From: JACMLD01 sp044227095
GTDB taxonomy: Bacteria; Bacteroidota; Bacteroidia; Chitinophagales; Chitinophagaceae
Assembly (NCBI GenBank): GCA_044227095.1
Contig: JBGAFV010000001.1
Span: 4,960,001-5,024,000 of the forward strand
DNA length: 64,000 bases
Reading direction: 5' to 3'
In this document: one piece after another, positions 18,345-27,002 of the stretch
Layout: each line of letters opens with the position of its first letter
Numbering within the stretch: position 1 is the stretch's first letter
Notes under the pieces: model-generated
What the model saw: the letters and a program-made list of their open reading frames with translations, nothing else
What the model was told of the DNA's origin: nothing
The model's database searches: none
Translations under genes and position numbers: made by a program

Positions 18345-18905
18345 ATGCGAACAGCCTTTATAATTATAGCGCTTTTAGCTTTACTTACTACCTGCAAAAA
18401 AAAGCATGGTGACATTCAAATATTTAAAACTGTTGACAATTCAATTCTTGCTTCACCCAGCAATACAAAATATGACACAATCACGGCAAAAGGTATAATC
18501 GACATATATCTTTTCCGTAAACAATTCTTTATGCCTTATTACATTCCCGACAAAATCATTGATCCCCGCTATAAAAACCAGAAAGTAGAAATTTGGATGG
18601 ATTCAACGAAAGAAAAAACCTATAATTCAAACTGGACACATACTTTGAAATTTGATGACAAATCCCGAGTAACTGAATATTCGTTTTCAGGATGCCTGAT
18701 TTGTTCAAACTTACCGTATAAAATAAAAATATTTTACGATAATAATAATAGAATAATCAAACTTTTTAAATATTATGACGTTGACGGAAGCGACGATACA
18801 AAAATGGGTCAAGAGTATAATCTAAGTTATGACTCTGAGGGAAATATTATTAAGCTTAACTTTTACCAAAACGGTGTTCTCAACAAAACAATCAGCAAAA
18901 TTTGA
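18345..18905 (+). CDS. Lipoprotein of unknown function
   Basis: 186 residues. Signal peptide and lipobox MRTAFIIIALLALLTTCKKK (Cys at about residue 17). The mature part has YD/RHS-like strands (FDDKSRVTEYSFSG, YDNNNRIIKLFKYYD, YDSEGNIIKLNFYQNG), a pattern of repeated hairpins seen in many Bacteroidota surface lipoproteins. An upstream in-frame ATG lies inside the attC core (GTTATGC) and would add four residues. The cassette ends are complementary: GTTATGCACA at the start, TGTGCCTAAC at the end. Confidence 0.72.
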   Translation: MRTAFIIIALLALLTTCKKKHGDIQIFKTVDNSILASPSNTKYDTITAKGIIDIYLFRKQFFMPYYIPDKIIDPRYKNQKVEIWMDSTKEKTYNSNWTHTLKFDDKSRVTEYSFSGCLICSNLPYKIKIFYDNNNRIIKLFKYYDVDGSDDTKMGQEYNLSYDSEGNIIKLNFYQNGVLNKTISKI

Positions 18906-18910
18906 TGTAC

Positions 18911-19076
18911 TGTGCCTAACATTCGGTGCTGTCAGACCGGCCTGACGCTGGAGCAATCATCAATTAATCTTTAATTAGCAGCGGCAGTTCATATAAATTC
19001 AGTTTATTAATTTAGTGCAGTAGCCGGGCTCTACCTTATTAATTTCCGCCACAGCAATAAGCCGTGCTCGTTAGCT
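18911..19076 (+). repeat. attC-like site, family B
   Basis: Begins TGTGCCTAACATTCGG. The middle carries TTCAGTTTATTAATTTAGTGCAG, and it ends CAATAAGCCGTGCTCGTTAGC. GTCAGACCGGCCTGACGC forms a strong internal palindrome. Confidence 0.72.
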
Positions 19077-19141
19077 GCTATTTTTTCTTCTCATGCAACG
19101 CTTCAATTCTAACAGGTGTCAGGTTGTTTAATCGACTTATT

Positions 19142-19831
19142 ATGAAACATGTTTTATGTCTCTTTTTAATTACAGTTTTCCTTGTATCCTGCAAAAAGGA
19201 ACAAATAGCCTCAAAAAACCCCACCCAACCAGAAGACCTTCGACCTACCAAAATAATTACAAGTGATACTTTAACATCCGGACAGTTCTGGGGGTTAAAT
19301 GTAGGAGATTCTATAACCGATATATATACAACCGTTCAGCTTATACAAACTGAAAAACGTATCAATTATTTAGGTATAGTTGGTAACGTGTTTACAGGAA
19401 TTGATGAACTTGAAAATACCATCCCTCTTTATACTTCAATTTTTTTGGATGAGAAAAATGGTACTGAAAGCGGCATTCAAATTTATTTTGAAAACAATAA
19501 AGTGAGTACTATTTGGACAAATGGAGGAACTGAATTAAGCAAGTGGCCCTCTAATACTGATAAAGCTACCACCATAGAAAAAGATGCACCCACTGATAGC
19601 ATTTATTCAACCCTCAATAAGATTAAGCACATTTCAACATTCGTAAATAAATTTGAACGCATTTCATTGTTTTATAAGGACATTAATAAAGCATATGACA
19701 CTCAAATGAGTAAATCGCCGCAGTGGCATTTTACCGCAACTGTAAACGACAAGAGATACTATATTGTTAAGCTCAACTTCTCCTCTGGTATTCTGACATC
19801 GATTTATTCTACTTTGCTAGAGCAGCTTTAG
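19142..19831 (+). CDS. Lipoprotein of unknown function
   Basis: 229 residues beginning MKHVLCLFLITVFLVSCKKE, a clear lipobox with Cys at residue 17. The mature domain (GQFWGLNVGDSITDIYTTVQ ... SGIQIYFENNKVSTIWTNGG ... WHFTATVNDKRYYIVKLNFS) is beta-rich with no known family that I recognise. The ATG is chosen because it starts the signal peptide; the longer frame runs back through the attC core and is not credible. It is the single gene of its cassette. Confidence 0.7.
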   Translation: MKHVLCLFLITVFLVSCKKEQIASKNPTQPEDLRPTKIITSDTLTSGQFWGLNVGDSITDIYTTVQLIQTEKRINYLGIVGNVFTGIDELENTIPLYTSIFLDEKNGTESGIQIYFENNKVSTIWTNGGTELSKWPSNTDKATTIEKDAPTDSIYSTLNKIKHISTFVNKFERISLFYKDINKAYDTQMSKSPQWHFTATVNDKRYYIVKLNFSSGILTSIYSTLLEQL

Positions 19832-19854
19832 AAAAAAGATTTTTAAAGTAAGAC

Positions 19855-20101
19855 CCCAGTTAACATGGTATTTATAAAACCTGGGCGTACAGAATAATCC
19901 CGCAGTTGCGGAATACTACTATCACTTAATATCGGGCTTGGCCGAATAATTATCAACCTTACATAACTTCATCATCTTATTTTCAAATAGCAGCACTTAC
20001 AGGTTTTACCCAAAGATTATTTCCGCAATTGGCCAATAGCGCAAATGATGCTACATTAGCTGTATTGGCGCAATAGTGTTGCGGTGATACAAATATTATG
20101 C
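19855..20101 (+). repeat. attC-like site, long form, family A 3' arm
   Basis: Begins CCCCAGTTAACATGGTATTT. It includes the CTTAATATCGGGCTTGGCCG and TTACAGGTTTTACCC modules and ends GATACAAATATTATGC. At about 245 bp it is one of the longest sites, with apparent extra sequence in the loop side. The core G is replaced by A (ATTATGC). Confidence 0.62.
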
Positions 20102-20126
20102 GGCACTTTAACAAAACACACTACCA

Positions 20127-20519
20127 ATGACGACAAAAAGATATAGCATACTTCTTGACGACAAAATAATAGGCACGACTGAACTCGAAAAAGCAGACGC
20201 TTCAATGGGAGTTGTTTTTGGCAATGTAACATTTAACAACATTGTTTCAGGCTATAACTTTTTAAGAACCTATTGCCTAAGTAATAATATTGAAATCATT
20301 ACCGACTATCCGGAGGACAAACTTATTGAGACAACGAACATTCCGAACTTAAAAGTGATTAATCGAAACGGAATTGAAATTAAAGGACAAGGGACAAGTA
20401 TTAGTGGAATGGACAGCGATATTTTTGAAATCACAATTCCGGGTGTATCATATCCATTCTTTGAAGAAGAATTTCCTCATCATGTAAAAGCATATAACGA
20501 CCAATTCAAAGGAAACTAA
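20127..20519 (+). CDS. Hypothetical protein, first gene of a two-gene cassette
   Basis: 130 residues, soluble and acidic. MTTKRYSILLDDKIIGTTEL opens a beta hairpin, then DASMGVVFGNVTFNNIVSGY, with a C-terminal SYPFFEEEFPHHVKAYND helix. No known domain is recognised. Its stop overlaps the start of the next gene (TAATG), which signals translational coupling. Two small coupled soluble proteins in one cassette recall toxin-antitoxin or effector-immunity pairs, but no catalytic motif is visible and this is only an analogy. The cassette start TTATGCGGC matches the cassette end CCGCATAAC. Confidence 0.65.
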   Translation: MTTKRYSILLDDKIIGTTELEKADASMGVVFGNVTFNNIVSGYNFLRTYCLSNNIEIITDYPEDKLIETTNIPNLKVINRNGIEIKGQGTSISGMDSDIFEITIPGVSYPFFEEEFPHHVKAYNDQFKGN

Positions 20520-20809
20520 TGAGGATAGACAAAATTTTAGAAATTGGTATTGACGACAAAGCGCAACTTTTTATTAAACCAGAAAAAGAACGCTTTACTT
20601 GGGTTTATAGAACAGCAACAGGGGTTCATTGGGACAACAACGGACTTTTTCTTTATTCGCCAAAACCAAGAGAGTGGACATATTTTGATTGGTTTAGACA
20701 AATTACAGGTGTGATAGAAACCGAATGTAACTGCAAACTTATTTTGACCGACCAAACCTTGTGGACAAACATTTCAGATGAACTAAAACAACAAATAATT
20801 GAATACTAA
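20519..20809 (+). CDS. Hypothetical protein, second gene of a two-gene cassette
   Basis: 96 residues, soluble. It is rich in aromatic residues (WVYRTATGVHWDNNGLFLYS, EWTYFDWFRQI) with a C-terminal helix. Its ATG overlaps the stop of the preceding gene by one base, so the two products are made together and may form a complex. No family recognised. The gene ends just before the attC-like site at 20,814. Confidence 0.65.
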   Translation: MRIDKILEIGIDDKAQLFIKPEKERFTWVYRTATGVHWDNNGLFLYSPKPREWTYFDWFRQITGVIETECNCKLILTDQTLWTNISDELKQQIIEY

Positions 20810-20813
20810 AAAG

Positions 20814-20949
20814 CGACCGCATAACATAGCATTGGCAATAGGCAGGCTAAACGGTTTCGTATCAACGTAAGTGTATAATTCAACTTTTGTTCTTCGATTA
20901 ATGTTTAGTGATAAAAATCCCGCCATCGCCAGTACTCGGCCCGTTAGAA
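20814..20949 (+). repeat. attC-like site, GGCAATAGGCAGG arm type
   Basis: Begins CGACCGCATAACATAGC. The 5' arm GGCAATAGGCAGGC pairs with CCCGCCATCGCC near the 3' end, and the core is CGTTAGAAGC. It resembles the compact site at 33,568 with an enlarged loop. Confidence 0.68.
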
Positions 20950-20994
20950 GCGATTATTCCTCAGCCCCCCGACTTATATCAGACATTGGAAAAT

Positions 20995-21543
20995 ATGAAT
21001 AACTTCAAAATTTTAATAAGGCGACGAATTCCATTATTAAGCTCATTTTTATGCGGACTACTCGTAATCTCATTCGGCCTTGCTGCTATTCTTTACATCA
21101 TCATGCTTCCAACCAAAAGTTCCTCCGAAGAAAGTACCATTGCATATTATATTCTAGTAGTACCCCAATCAATTAAAATTATATCTGCCATAGGTGTAGT
21201 GGGACTTTTAATTTCTATACCGCTATATTTCAGAGCTCGCTTAAACAAGCAAGGACAATTAACTTATAATGAGGACAAGATAACAATAAGCGGAAAAGGC
21301 TTTGATATGACCATGAACACAAAATTAATTGACAAAATATTTATTAATGATCTGAGAAATTCGAAAAGAGAACTAAAACATAAACTTCAAATTGTAATAC
21401 AACCAAAATATGGAAAGCAGGTAGTATTTCAACTAGAAGATTACAACGACTGCGACCGGTTTATCTCTAATATGGGGAAATTACAAAATGTTGAATTCTC
21501 ATTTTATGACGACAATATTGCGACCTTACATCACGACGAATAA
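20995..21543 (+). CDS. Two-helix membrane protein with C-terminal PH-like domain
   Basis: 182 residues from the ATG (MNNFKILIRRR). Two membrane helices (SFLCGLLVISFGLAAILYII and IKIISAIGVVGLLISIPLYF) are followed by a beta-rich domain: GQLTYNEDKITISGKGFDMT, IDKIFINDLRN, LQIVIQPKYGKQVVFQLEDY. The strand pattern is that of small bacterial PH-like domains, as in other cassettes of this array. The frame is open upstream through the attC site with a GTG start, but that start would lie inside the recombination site and is not chosen. Confidence 0.66.
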   Translation: MNNFKILIRRRIPLLSSFLCGLLVISFGLAAILYIIMLPTKSSSEESTIAYYILVVPQSIKIISAIGVVGLLISIPLYFRARLNKQGQLTYNEDKITISGKGFDMTMNTKLIDKIFINDLRNSKRELKHKLQIVIQPKYGKQVVFQLEDYNDCDRFISNMGKLQNVEFSFYDDNIATLHHDE

Positions 21544-21544
21544 C

Positions 21545-21624
21545 TGCCACCAACTTGTGGTTTCCTGCTATGCTGGCTCGACGTTATAAATTTCCATCCC
21601 GGCAACAAGCCGTAAACGCTGGCT
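21545..21624 (+). repeat. attC-like site, short family B
   Basis: 80 bp: GCCACCAACTTGTGG opens the site, and TTGCTGCCGGG-type complementarity joins the CTATGCTGGCTCGAC arm to CCCGGCAACAAGCC. The site ends AAACGCTGGC (GCT variant of the GTT core). Confidence 0.66.
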
Positions 21625-21670
21625 GTCATTATGTAAAAATCTCGATTAAGCATCTTACTAACAAAAGACA

Positions 21671-22294
21671 TTGAAAATACATTTACTCTTTTCATTTTTG
21701 ACAGTATTATTTTTAGTTGGCTGCTCAACTGATACACAACAAAAACATGCCACAACTTCGGTTAAACTTATAACTTCCAACAAACAATTACAATCAAACT
21801 TTGACAGTTGTTTGCGTTTGACAAAGCAATTATTAAAGACAAAAGTTAGTGAGAAAGAGTTTTACGAATACTTCAGTTTTAACAAACGAGCAACAGGATT
21901 TGAATACAAGAATGTTTTTTTAAGTGTAAGTGACACGCTAACACAAATACCAATCAGCTATCAAATTTTCTATGACTTTCTATACAAAGGCGATACAATT
22001 GGCTTATTTCGGGCTGACTTTGATTCCAGCTTAAAAATTATTGACTATCGCAATTTTCACTTAACTGCGTTTAGACAATTTATAGATAATAAATTGACCA
22101 TTACAAGAACTAAAGCGATTGAAATTGCAGTGAAGAATGGAATGAAAAGACAAGGCTTAGCTCCTATTCTCAATTGCTCAGCCAACAAATTTTATTGGGA
22201 ATGTAAAACCGACTGTGACCGTTGTTTGTATTTGGATATTGACGCAAGGACCGGAAAGATAATCGGACAAGGCAAAGTCGTTTATGAATATTAA
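21671..22294 (+). CDS. Lipoprotein of unknown function, TTG start
   Basis: 207 residues. The signal peptide KIHLLFSFLTVLFLVGCSTD (lipobox Cys about residue 18) begins exactly at a TTG codon, and there is no ATG or GTG upstream in frame after the attC core, so TTG is the likely start. The mature part ends with KFYWECKTDCDRCLYLDIDA ... GKIIGQGKVVYEY, a PepSY-like closing hairpin with three Cys. Function unknown. Single-gene cassette. Confidence 0.66.
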   Translation: MKIHLLFSFLTVLFLVGCSTDTQQKHATTSVKLITSNKQLQSNFDSCLRLTKQLLKTKVSEKEFYEYFSFNKRATGFEYKNVFLSVSDTLTQIPISYQIFYDFLYKGDTIGLFRADFDSSLKIIDYRNFHLTAFRQFIDNKLTITRTKAIEIAVKNGMKRQGLAPILNCSANKFYWECKTDCDRCLYLDIDARTGKIIGQGKVVYEY

Positions 22295-22295
22295 C

Positions 22296-22481
22296 AGCCG
22301 CTAACATTCGTTCTGCGGCTATGCTGGCGGAACGTTAGAGCAATCTTTAACCATCAGCCGTTACATGGCGACAGTTTCAAAAATTAGATCTTTTTAAAAT
22401 AAATTCAGTTCAGTAATTTAGTGCAGTTCGGGTCTCTACGTTATTAATGTGAAGCCCAGCAGCAAGCCGCCAACGTTGTGC
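22296..22481 (+). repeat. attC-like site, family B long
   Basis: Begins CAGCCGCTAACATTCG with the hairpin CGTTCTGCGGCTATGC. It carries AATTCAGTTCAGTAATTTAG and ends CAGCAAGCCGCCAACGTTGTGC. Confidence 0.7.
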
Positions 22482-22501
22482 GTTATGCTAAACACAGCTA
22501 C

Positions 22502-23476
22502 ATGAAAACTATAAGCTTTTTAACACTCTTTATTTTAGGTTTATCATTGAGCGGAATTTCTTCAGATTCTACTATCTGTTTATTTCCAGTAAAACAAAAT
22601 GGCAAGTGGGGTTTCATTGACAATTACGATGAAATAAAAATTTTATGCAAGTTTGATAGTGTGCAACATTTTTCGGACAATTTTGCTTCGGTCTTAATTG
22701 ACAGTCTGTGGGGATACATTAATTTTCGTGGCGAATTAGTCATTCCTGCAAAATTCAAATATGCGGAACCTTTCTCATGTGGTCTTGCCAAAGTCAATTC
22801 AACTGATAAAAATTTCCCTACTGTTTTTATAAATAAAGCTGGTGCTATTGCTTTTAAATCCAAGCTACGTCTTGTTTATAGCTTTACATACAATCGTGCT
22901 CTTGCATACATTAACAACAAGGCATGTTATTTAGATAAAACCGGAAAGGTTATAATTAAAACATCTTACAGTTCTGGAGGGTTATTCTGTGATGGCATAG
23001 CTCAAGTTTGGGATTTCAAAAGAGCTGAGTTCATTGACACATCTGGAACAAGAATAGCTTATTTTAATGAAATGGGGCATCAAAATTTTAGTGAAGGTTC
23101 GGCTAGTGTTCTTGGTAATGAGAAACGTTTTTACATTAATAAAGCTGGTCAGAAAATAAACATTACAAGAAGATCTTTTTACATTGATAAATTAGGGAAC
23201 ATTAAATTAGATAACACAATTGATAGCTTGATTTACTTTCCATTCCATAATGGAATTGCTGAGGTTTGCATTCCTGGAACTGGACACAAGTCTGGCTTTG
23301 TTGATACTACTGGCAAAATAATAATTCCAATCACTTACAATTATGTAGGCCCCTTTATTGGTGAATATGCAGTAGTGTATTCTACCGACAAGAAAGAAAT
23401 CATAAACAAAAAAGGTGAAGTAGTGGCAGACATTTCAGAATACAACAAATATTTTCCAAAACACATTTGCTACTAG
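22502..23476 (+). CDS. WG-repeat (KWG) protein, secreted
   Basis: 324 residues with signal peptide MKTISFLTLFILGLSLSG. The mature part contains successive WG repeats: VKQNGKWGFIDNYDEIKILC, LIDSLWGYINFRGELVIPAK, GTGHKSGFVDTTGKIIIPIT, plus degenerate copies between. Repeats of this type (KxGxID..GkivIp) form a beta-propeller or solenoid, usually with unknown ligand. The ATG is chosen over the upstream GTG that lies in the attC core. Single-gene cassette. Confidence 0.85.
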   Translation: MKTISFLTLFILGLSLSGISSDSTICLFPVKQNGKWGFIDNYDEIKILCKFDSVQHFSDNFASVLIDSLWGYINFRGELVIPAKFKYAEPFSCGLAKVNSTDKNFPTVFINKAGAIAFKSKLRLVYSFTYNRALAYINNKACYLDKTGKVIIKTSYSSGGLFCDGIAQVWDFKRAEFIDTSGTRIAYFNEMGHQNFSEGSASVLGNEKRFYINKAGQKINITRRSFYIDKLGNIKLDNTIDSLIYFPFHNGIAEVCIPGTGHKSGFVDTTGKIIIPITYNYVGPFIGEYAVVYSTDKKEIINKKGEVVADISEYNKYFPKHICY

Positions 23477-23483
23477 ATTTCCA

Positions 23484-23667
23484 TGCACGAACGAACAATA
23501 TGGGGTTTGCTGCTATGCTGGCTCAACGTTATTTTAATCAACAAATCTTGAACCAGCAACGGTTACAGGATTTACCAAAGATTATTAGCAGCAATTGGAC
23601 AAGAGCGCAAATGATACTACATTAGCTGTATTGACGCAATGGGGTAGCGGCAATATAAATGTTGTAG
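23484..23667 (+). repeat. attC-like site, chimeric A/B
   Basis: 5' arm of family B (GGGTTTGCTGCTATGCTGGCTC), 3' arm of family A (TAGCGGCAATATAAATGTTGTAGGC). It contains TTGACG-N17-TATAAA, the closest match to a sigma70 consensus in the array. Confidence 0.72.
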
Positions 23668-23703
23668 GCAACTTAAAAGCAACACTCGCAAATTCAAAGC
23701 TTT

Positions 23704-24420
23704 ATGACCAGATTGTTTATCCTACTTCTACTGACATTTATTTTAGGTTGTAAGAACACCGCAAAAAAAGCTAATCTCACAGAGGACAGAGATTCAATTA
23801 TGAGCAAGTACTTTCAAGCCCTCGACTCTCTGCCTTATTCAGACACATTAGACGTAAAACTTAAACTGCTAAAAGCTTATCATAACAACGACACATATTA
23901 TTTGAAGAAACAGTATTCTGAAATAGCAGAATTATTAAACTATAGAAAACAGATAACAGAATTACATACCTGTGAAGAACCCTTACCAATCAATAAACTA
24001 AATTTTGAAGAGTCATACAGATTTAATTATGGAGCGGCATTTTGTGATAAAGCTGTTACAATGACAATTGGAAAACTTAAAGATGCTATAACGTTAGACG
24101 TCTATTTATATGAAGTCAATAATGGGCAAACAGAATGCAAAACAATAAGTCATACAACAAAGCAAGTTGACAATAAAGTTTGGGAAGAACTTATAAAGGG
24201 TATTGCCTTTTCAGACTTTTGGGGTCTTAAAGAAGATAATGGCAGATATGGTTTTGACGGTTCTAGCCTTCGTGTTGTTGGATATGAAAGACCAATAAAT
24301 GCTTTTCAAGGAAGGTATAAAACTATTTATCGTTGGGCGGCAGAAGATATGGCTATTGGACAATTGTTTAAAAGACTTTTAGACTTATCAGGTAATAAAG
24401 TTGACTGCTTTCATTATTGA
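23704..24420 (+). CDS. Lipoprotein of unknown function
   Basis: 238 residues. MTRLFILLLLTFILGCKNTA has a lipobox (Cys 16). A helical region (SKYFQALDSLPYSDTLDVKL...) follows, then a beta-rich domain with AVTMTIGKLKDAITLDVYLY and EELIKGIAFSDFWGLKEDNG. No known family recognised. The cassette starts GTTGTAGGCAACTT and ends AAGCTGCATACAAC, complementary at 12 of 14 positions. Confidence 0.7.
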   Translation: MTRLFILLLLTFILGCKNTAKKANLTEDRDSIMSKYFQALDSLPYSDTLDVKLKLLKAYHNNDTYYLKKQYSEIAELLNYRKQITELHTCEEPLPINKLNFEESYRFNYGAAFCDKAVTMTIGKLKDAITLDVYLYEVNNGQTECKTISHTTKQVDNKVWEELIKGIAFSDFWGLKEDNGRYGFDGSSLRVVGYERPINAFQGRYKTIYRWAAEDMAIGQLFKRLLDLSGNKVDCFHY

Positions 24421-24430
24421 CAAAATAAGC

Positions 24431-24608
24431 TGCATACAACATTGGTATTGTCAATAGTGGGGCTGGACATTGGAGCAATAAGCAATCTTCAACCAGCAGC
24501 CGTTACAGGTTTTACCCAAAGATTATTAGCAGCAATTGGCCAATAGCACAAATGATGTTACATTAGCTGTATTGGCGCAATAGTGTTGCGGCAATGCAAA
24601 CGTTAGTG
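24431..24608 (+). repeat. attC-like site, family A
   Basis: Begins GCATACAACATTGGTATTG and ends CGGCAATGCAAACGTTAGTG. The arm AACATTGGTATTG pairs with CAATGCAAACGTT, and the inner GGCCAATA/TATTGGC stem is present. It is a clear full-length example. Confidence 0.78.
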
Positions 24609-24653
24609 GCAACCTGCTGACTTTCCATTGATAAAACCCGACTATTTAAAGTC

Positions 24654-25157
24654 ATGACATTGGACAATTCAAATCGCTATAGAGTTTCGACAAGCTTTAC
24701 GATAATTAAGATATTTATTATTTTAGCATTGCTGGTGATAATAGCTAATCTAATAAATGACATTCTTAATAAGAGCATAACATTGAAATCATTTATGCCT
24801 TTGGCTTTCGGTGTATTAGTTTTAGGTTGTATACTTTATTACGCTTGTACGAGGGACATACTTGAATATGACGATGTAAAAAATATTGTTTACGTACTTA
24901 ACTATAGGCGACAAAACGAAAAAGAAATACCAGTAGAAAAAATTGAGAAGATTTTATATTCTGCGGTCGGATTTGGTAGAGGCAGTCATTCTTATCTAAT
25001 TGTTTACAGGGACTCTCATAATTTAAAACATAAAATTCGACTATTCCCTATTCCATTTAAAAGCGACATAAATACAATTATTACGGACACTAAACTTAGA
25101 AACCCGGACTTAGTAACAAGAAATTGGACTTTTGGTGTGAATGAGCTTTTCGATTGA
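24654..25157 (+). CDS. Two-helix membrane protein with PH-like domain
   Basis: 167 residues. Membrane helices lie at about 16-40 (IIKIFIILALLVIIANLIND) and 49-66 (MPLAFGVLVLGCILYYACT). A cytosolic beta-rich domain follows: DILEYDDVKNIVYVLNYRRQ, EKIEKILYSAVGFGRGSHSY, LFPIPFKSDINTII. The same architecture as the genes at 20,995, 30,541, 41,046 and 52,460, with little sequence identity. Function unknown. Single-gene cassette whose start GTTAGTGGCAACC matches its end GGCTGCTACTAAC. Confidence 0.68.
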   Translation: MTLDNSNRYRVSTSFTIIKIFIILALLVIIANLINDILNKSITLKSFMPLAFGVLVLGCILYYACTRDILEYDDVKNIVYVLNYRRQNEKEIPVEKIEKILYSAVGFGRGSHSYLIVYRDSHNLKHKIRLFPIPFKSDINTIITDTKLRNPDLVTRNWTFGVNELFD

Positions 25158-25176
25158 ACAGCTTCAGCTTTACCGG

Positions 25177-25370
25177 CTGCTACTAACATGTCTTTCCTAC
25201 TACACTGGCTCAACGTTATTGCAATCAGCAATTTTTCATCAGCTGTAGTCAGGTGGTGACAATTTCAAAACTTAGATCTCTTTAAAACAAGTTCAATTTA
25301 TTAATTTAGTGCAGTAACCAGGCCCTACGTTATTAATTTCCAGCCCGGCAACAAGCCGTAAACGTTATAT
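25177..25370 (+). repeat. attC-like site, family B long
   Basis: Begins GGCTGCTACTAACATG, with the loop-side module TTCAATTTATTAATTTAGTG. It ends CCAGCCCGGCAACAAGCC + GTAAACGTTATA. Confidence 0.72.
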
Positions 25371-25373
25371 ACT

Positions 25374-25529
25374 ATGTTAGGCGACCACACAACCACGACA
25401 GTTTGTAAAGTCAAAGATAGACTATCCACTACTCAACTTAAAACTGACTTTGCAGCAACATTTAAGTTTTGTGCATCTATCAAGCATTTACTGGTGGACA
25501 GTTCAACACTGATTTTTAAAGAAAAATAG
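25374..25529 (+). CDS. Possible small protein, 51 aa
   Basis: A short frame starting with ATG four bases after the attC core: MLGDHTTTTVCKVKDRLSTT..., ending TAG. No domain, no signal peptide. A GTTAGGCGAC just inside this frame and a TCGCCCAAC about 170 bp later are complementary and could be the ends of a decayed mini-cassette. Coding status is uncertain. Confidence 0.25.
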   Translation: MLGDHTTTTVCKVKDRLSTTQLKTDFAATFKFCASIKHLLVDSSTLIFKEK

Positions 25530-25587
25530 CATAGGCAGACAATCGCCCAACAAAGTAGACAACACTAAAAACAAATTATATTCGTCA

Positions 25588-26001
25588 ATGAAATCTAACA
25601 AAAAAATCTTAGGACTGCTTATTTCAAGTTCCTTGTTATTATCAAGCTGTGCGACATATCACATGACGACACAAAGTTTAATTGAACAACTCGCAGACAC
25701 TCAAAAGGAAAAAAAAGTAACAGTAATAGTCGCATTTCCTCTTTTCTTTCCTGGTGTGGTAACAGGAAACTCATTACAACAAGTAAAGGTATTAGACAAA
25801 AATGAAAAAGAGGTTGTTATACCAGTAACAAATCGTACAGGTATTAGAGTGACAAAAAAAGACGGTACACGGAAGACTTTTTATTTCAACACATTAATAA
25901 TTCAAGACAGCCTGATTACAGGAAAAAACGATCACTTCATAGGAACAAATATTAAACCAATTAACTTAGACAACATTGAGAAAATTGAGCTGCAAAAATG
26001 A
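25588..26001 (+). CDS. Lipoprotein of unknown function
   Basis: 137 residues. MKSNKKILGLLISSSLLLSSCATYHM has a textbook lipobox (LLSSC, Cys 21). The remainder is beta-rich: KKVTVIVAFPLFFPGVVTGN, LQQVKVLDKNEKEVVIPVTN, TRKTFYFNTLIIQDSLITGK. No known family. It starts over 200 bp after the attC core, a longer leader than most cassettes. The cassette ends match at 14 of 15 positions (start GTTATATACTATGTT, end AACACAGTATATAAC). Confidence 0.72.
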   Translation: MKSNKKILGLLISSSLLLSSCATYHMTTQSLIEQLADTQKEKKVTVIVAFPLFFPGVVTGNSLQQVKVLDKNEKEVVIPVTNRTGIRVTKKDGTRKTFYFNTLIIQDSLITGKNDHFIGTNIKPINLDNIEKIELQK

Positions 26002-26018
26002 AATTTAAAAAGGAACAC

Positions 26019-26113
26019 AGTATATAACAGCGGCTTAGCGTAATGACGGGTGACGTTCCCTATATGAATATTTACGCTAAGTTTGACGTGAGTGCTTCGT
26101 AGAAACGTTTGCG
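26019..26113 (+). repeat. attC-like site, unique hairpin type
   Basis: 95 bp beginning CAGTATATAACAGCGGC. A near-perfect inner stem CTTAGCGTAA / TTTACGCTAAG differs in sequence from families A and B, and the site ends AGAAACGTTTGCGGC. It shows that sites of different origin share the architecture but not the sequence. Confidence 0.65.
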
Positions 26114-26180
26114 GCAAAAACCGCCACCTCGCCAGGCTGCAAAACATTGACAGTAATTTTTTTTCCAAAAAAATGTATAC

Positions 26181-26792
26181 TTGAAAAAATCATTTATAAT
26201 ATTTACCCTTTTTGTATTACTTCTGGCTAATAGTGCTTTTGCTCAGATTGACACGACTACTATTAATAAGTATACAGTTTACTTTTTTTTGACTTCCCAG
26301 GATTCTATAAAAGAGAAAATGGCTCTTAAATATGTTGCTGACAGCACATGTTCTATTGAGCCACATACTTTAATGATGGCAGGAATGATTTTATATACAA
26401 AAGGATATAAAGACAGTTCTATGTATTGGATGTATTTAGGAGACATAAGAGCAAAATTTTTATCAAGCCTGTTCAAACAACGGTCTGAAGCTGCACTATA
26501 TGCATCACTACATGGAATTGTAATTCAATTAACCCAAGATTATGCAAAGAATAATATCACAACCCTTTATAGAAAAATAAATCAGGCAATTGACTACGAC
26601 AGCTTAAACCCTTTAAAGCCATTGGCATTTTTAGAAAACCCAAATGACTCAACAAAATATATTCCCGTTGAACAATGGAAACAACATTATGACATTGTAC
26701 GACAAGCATATCACCATCTTGAACAGGAGATTTTACAAAATGGGAATTTACTCTTTGAAGAAAAGAAAAAAGATAAATTAAACCCAAAATAA
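26181..26792 (+). CDS. Secreted protein of unknown function, TTG start
   Basis: 203 residues. The signal peptide MKKSFIIFTLFVLLLANSAFAQ starts at a TTG codon, with signal peptidase I cleavage likely after AFA. The mature protein is mostly helical with TPR-like pairs (TLMMAGMILYTKGYKDSSMY, SEAALYASLHGIVIQLTQDY, DIVRQAYHHLEQEILQNGNL). No known family. Single-gene cassette beginning at the GTTTGCGGC core 74 bp upstream. Confidence 0.68.
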   Translation: MKKSFIIFTLFVLLLANSAFAQIDTTTINKYTVYFFLTSQDSIKEKMALKYVADSTCSIEPHTLMMAGMILYTKGYKDSSMYWMYLGDIRAKFLSSLFKQRSEAALYASLHGIVIQLTQDYAKNNITTLYRKINQAIDYDSLNPLKPLAFLENPNDSTKYIPVEQWKQHYDIVRQAYHHLEQEILQNGNLLFEEKKKDKLNPK

Positions 26793-26795
26793 AAA

Positions 26796-26976
26796 CTACT
26801 GCCAAAATGCGCTTTTCCTTTATGCTGGCTCTACGTTATTGCAATCAACAAATCTTTAACCATCAGCCGTTACAGAATTTATCCAAAGAATATCAGCAGC
26901 AATTGGCCAATAGCGCAAATGATAGTACATTAGCTGTGTTAGTGCAATAGTGTAGCGGTAATACAAATATTAGCGG
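26796..26976 (+). repeat. attC-like site, chimeric A/B
   Basis: Begins CTACTGCCAAAATGCG and has the TTATGCTGGCTCTACGTTATTG module and the inner AATTGGCCAATAGCGC element. It ends GTAATACAAATATTAGCGG (G of the core changed to A). Confidence 0.68.
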
Positions 26977-27002
26977 TGATTTAAAGCATAATTCGTTTTA
27001 CA

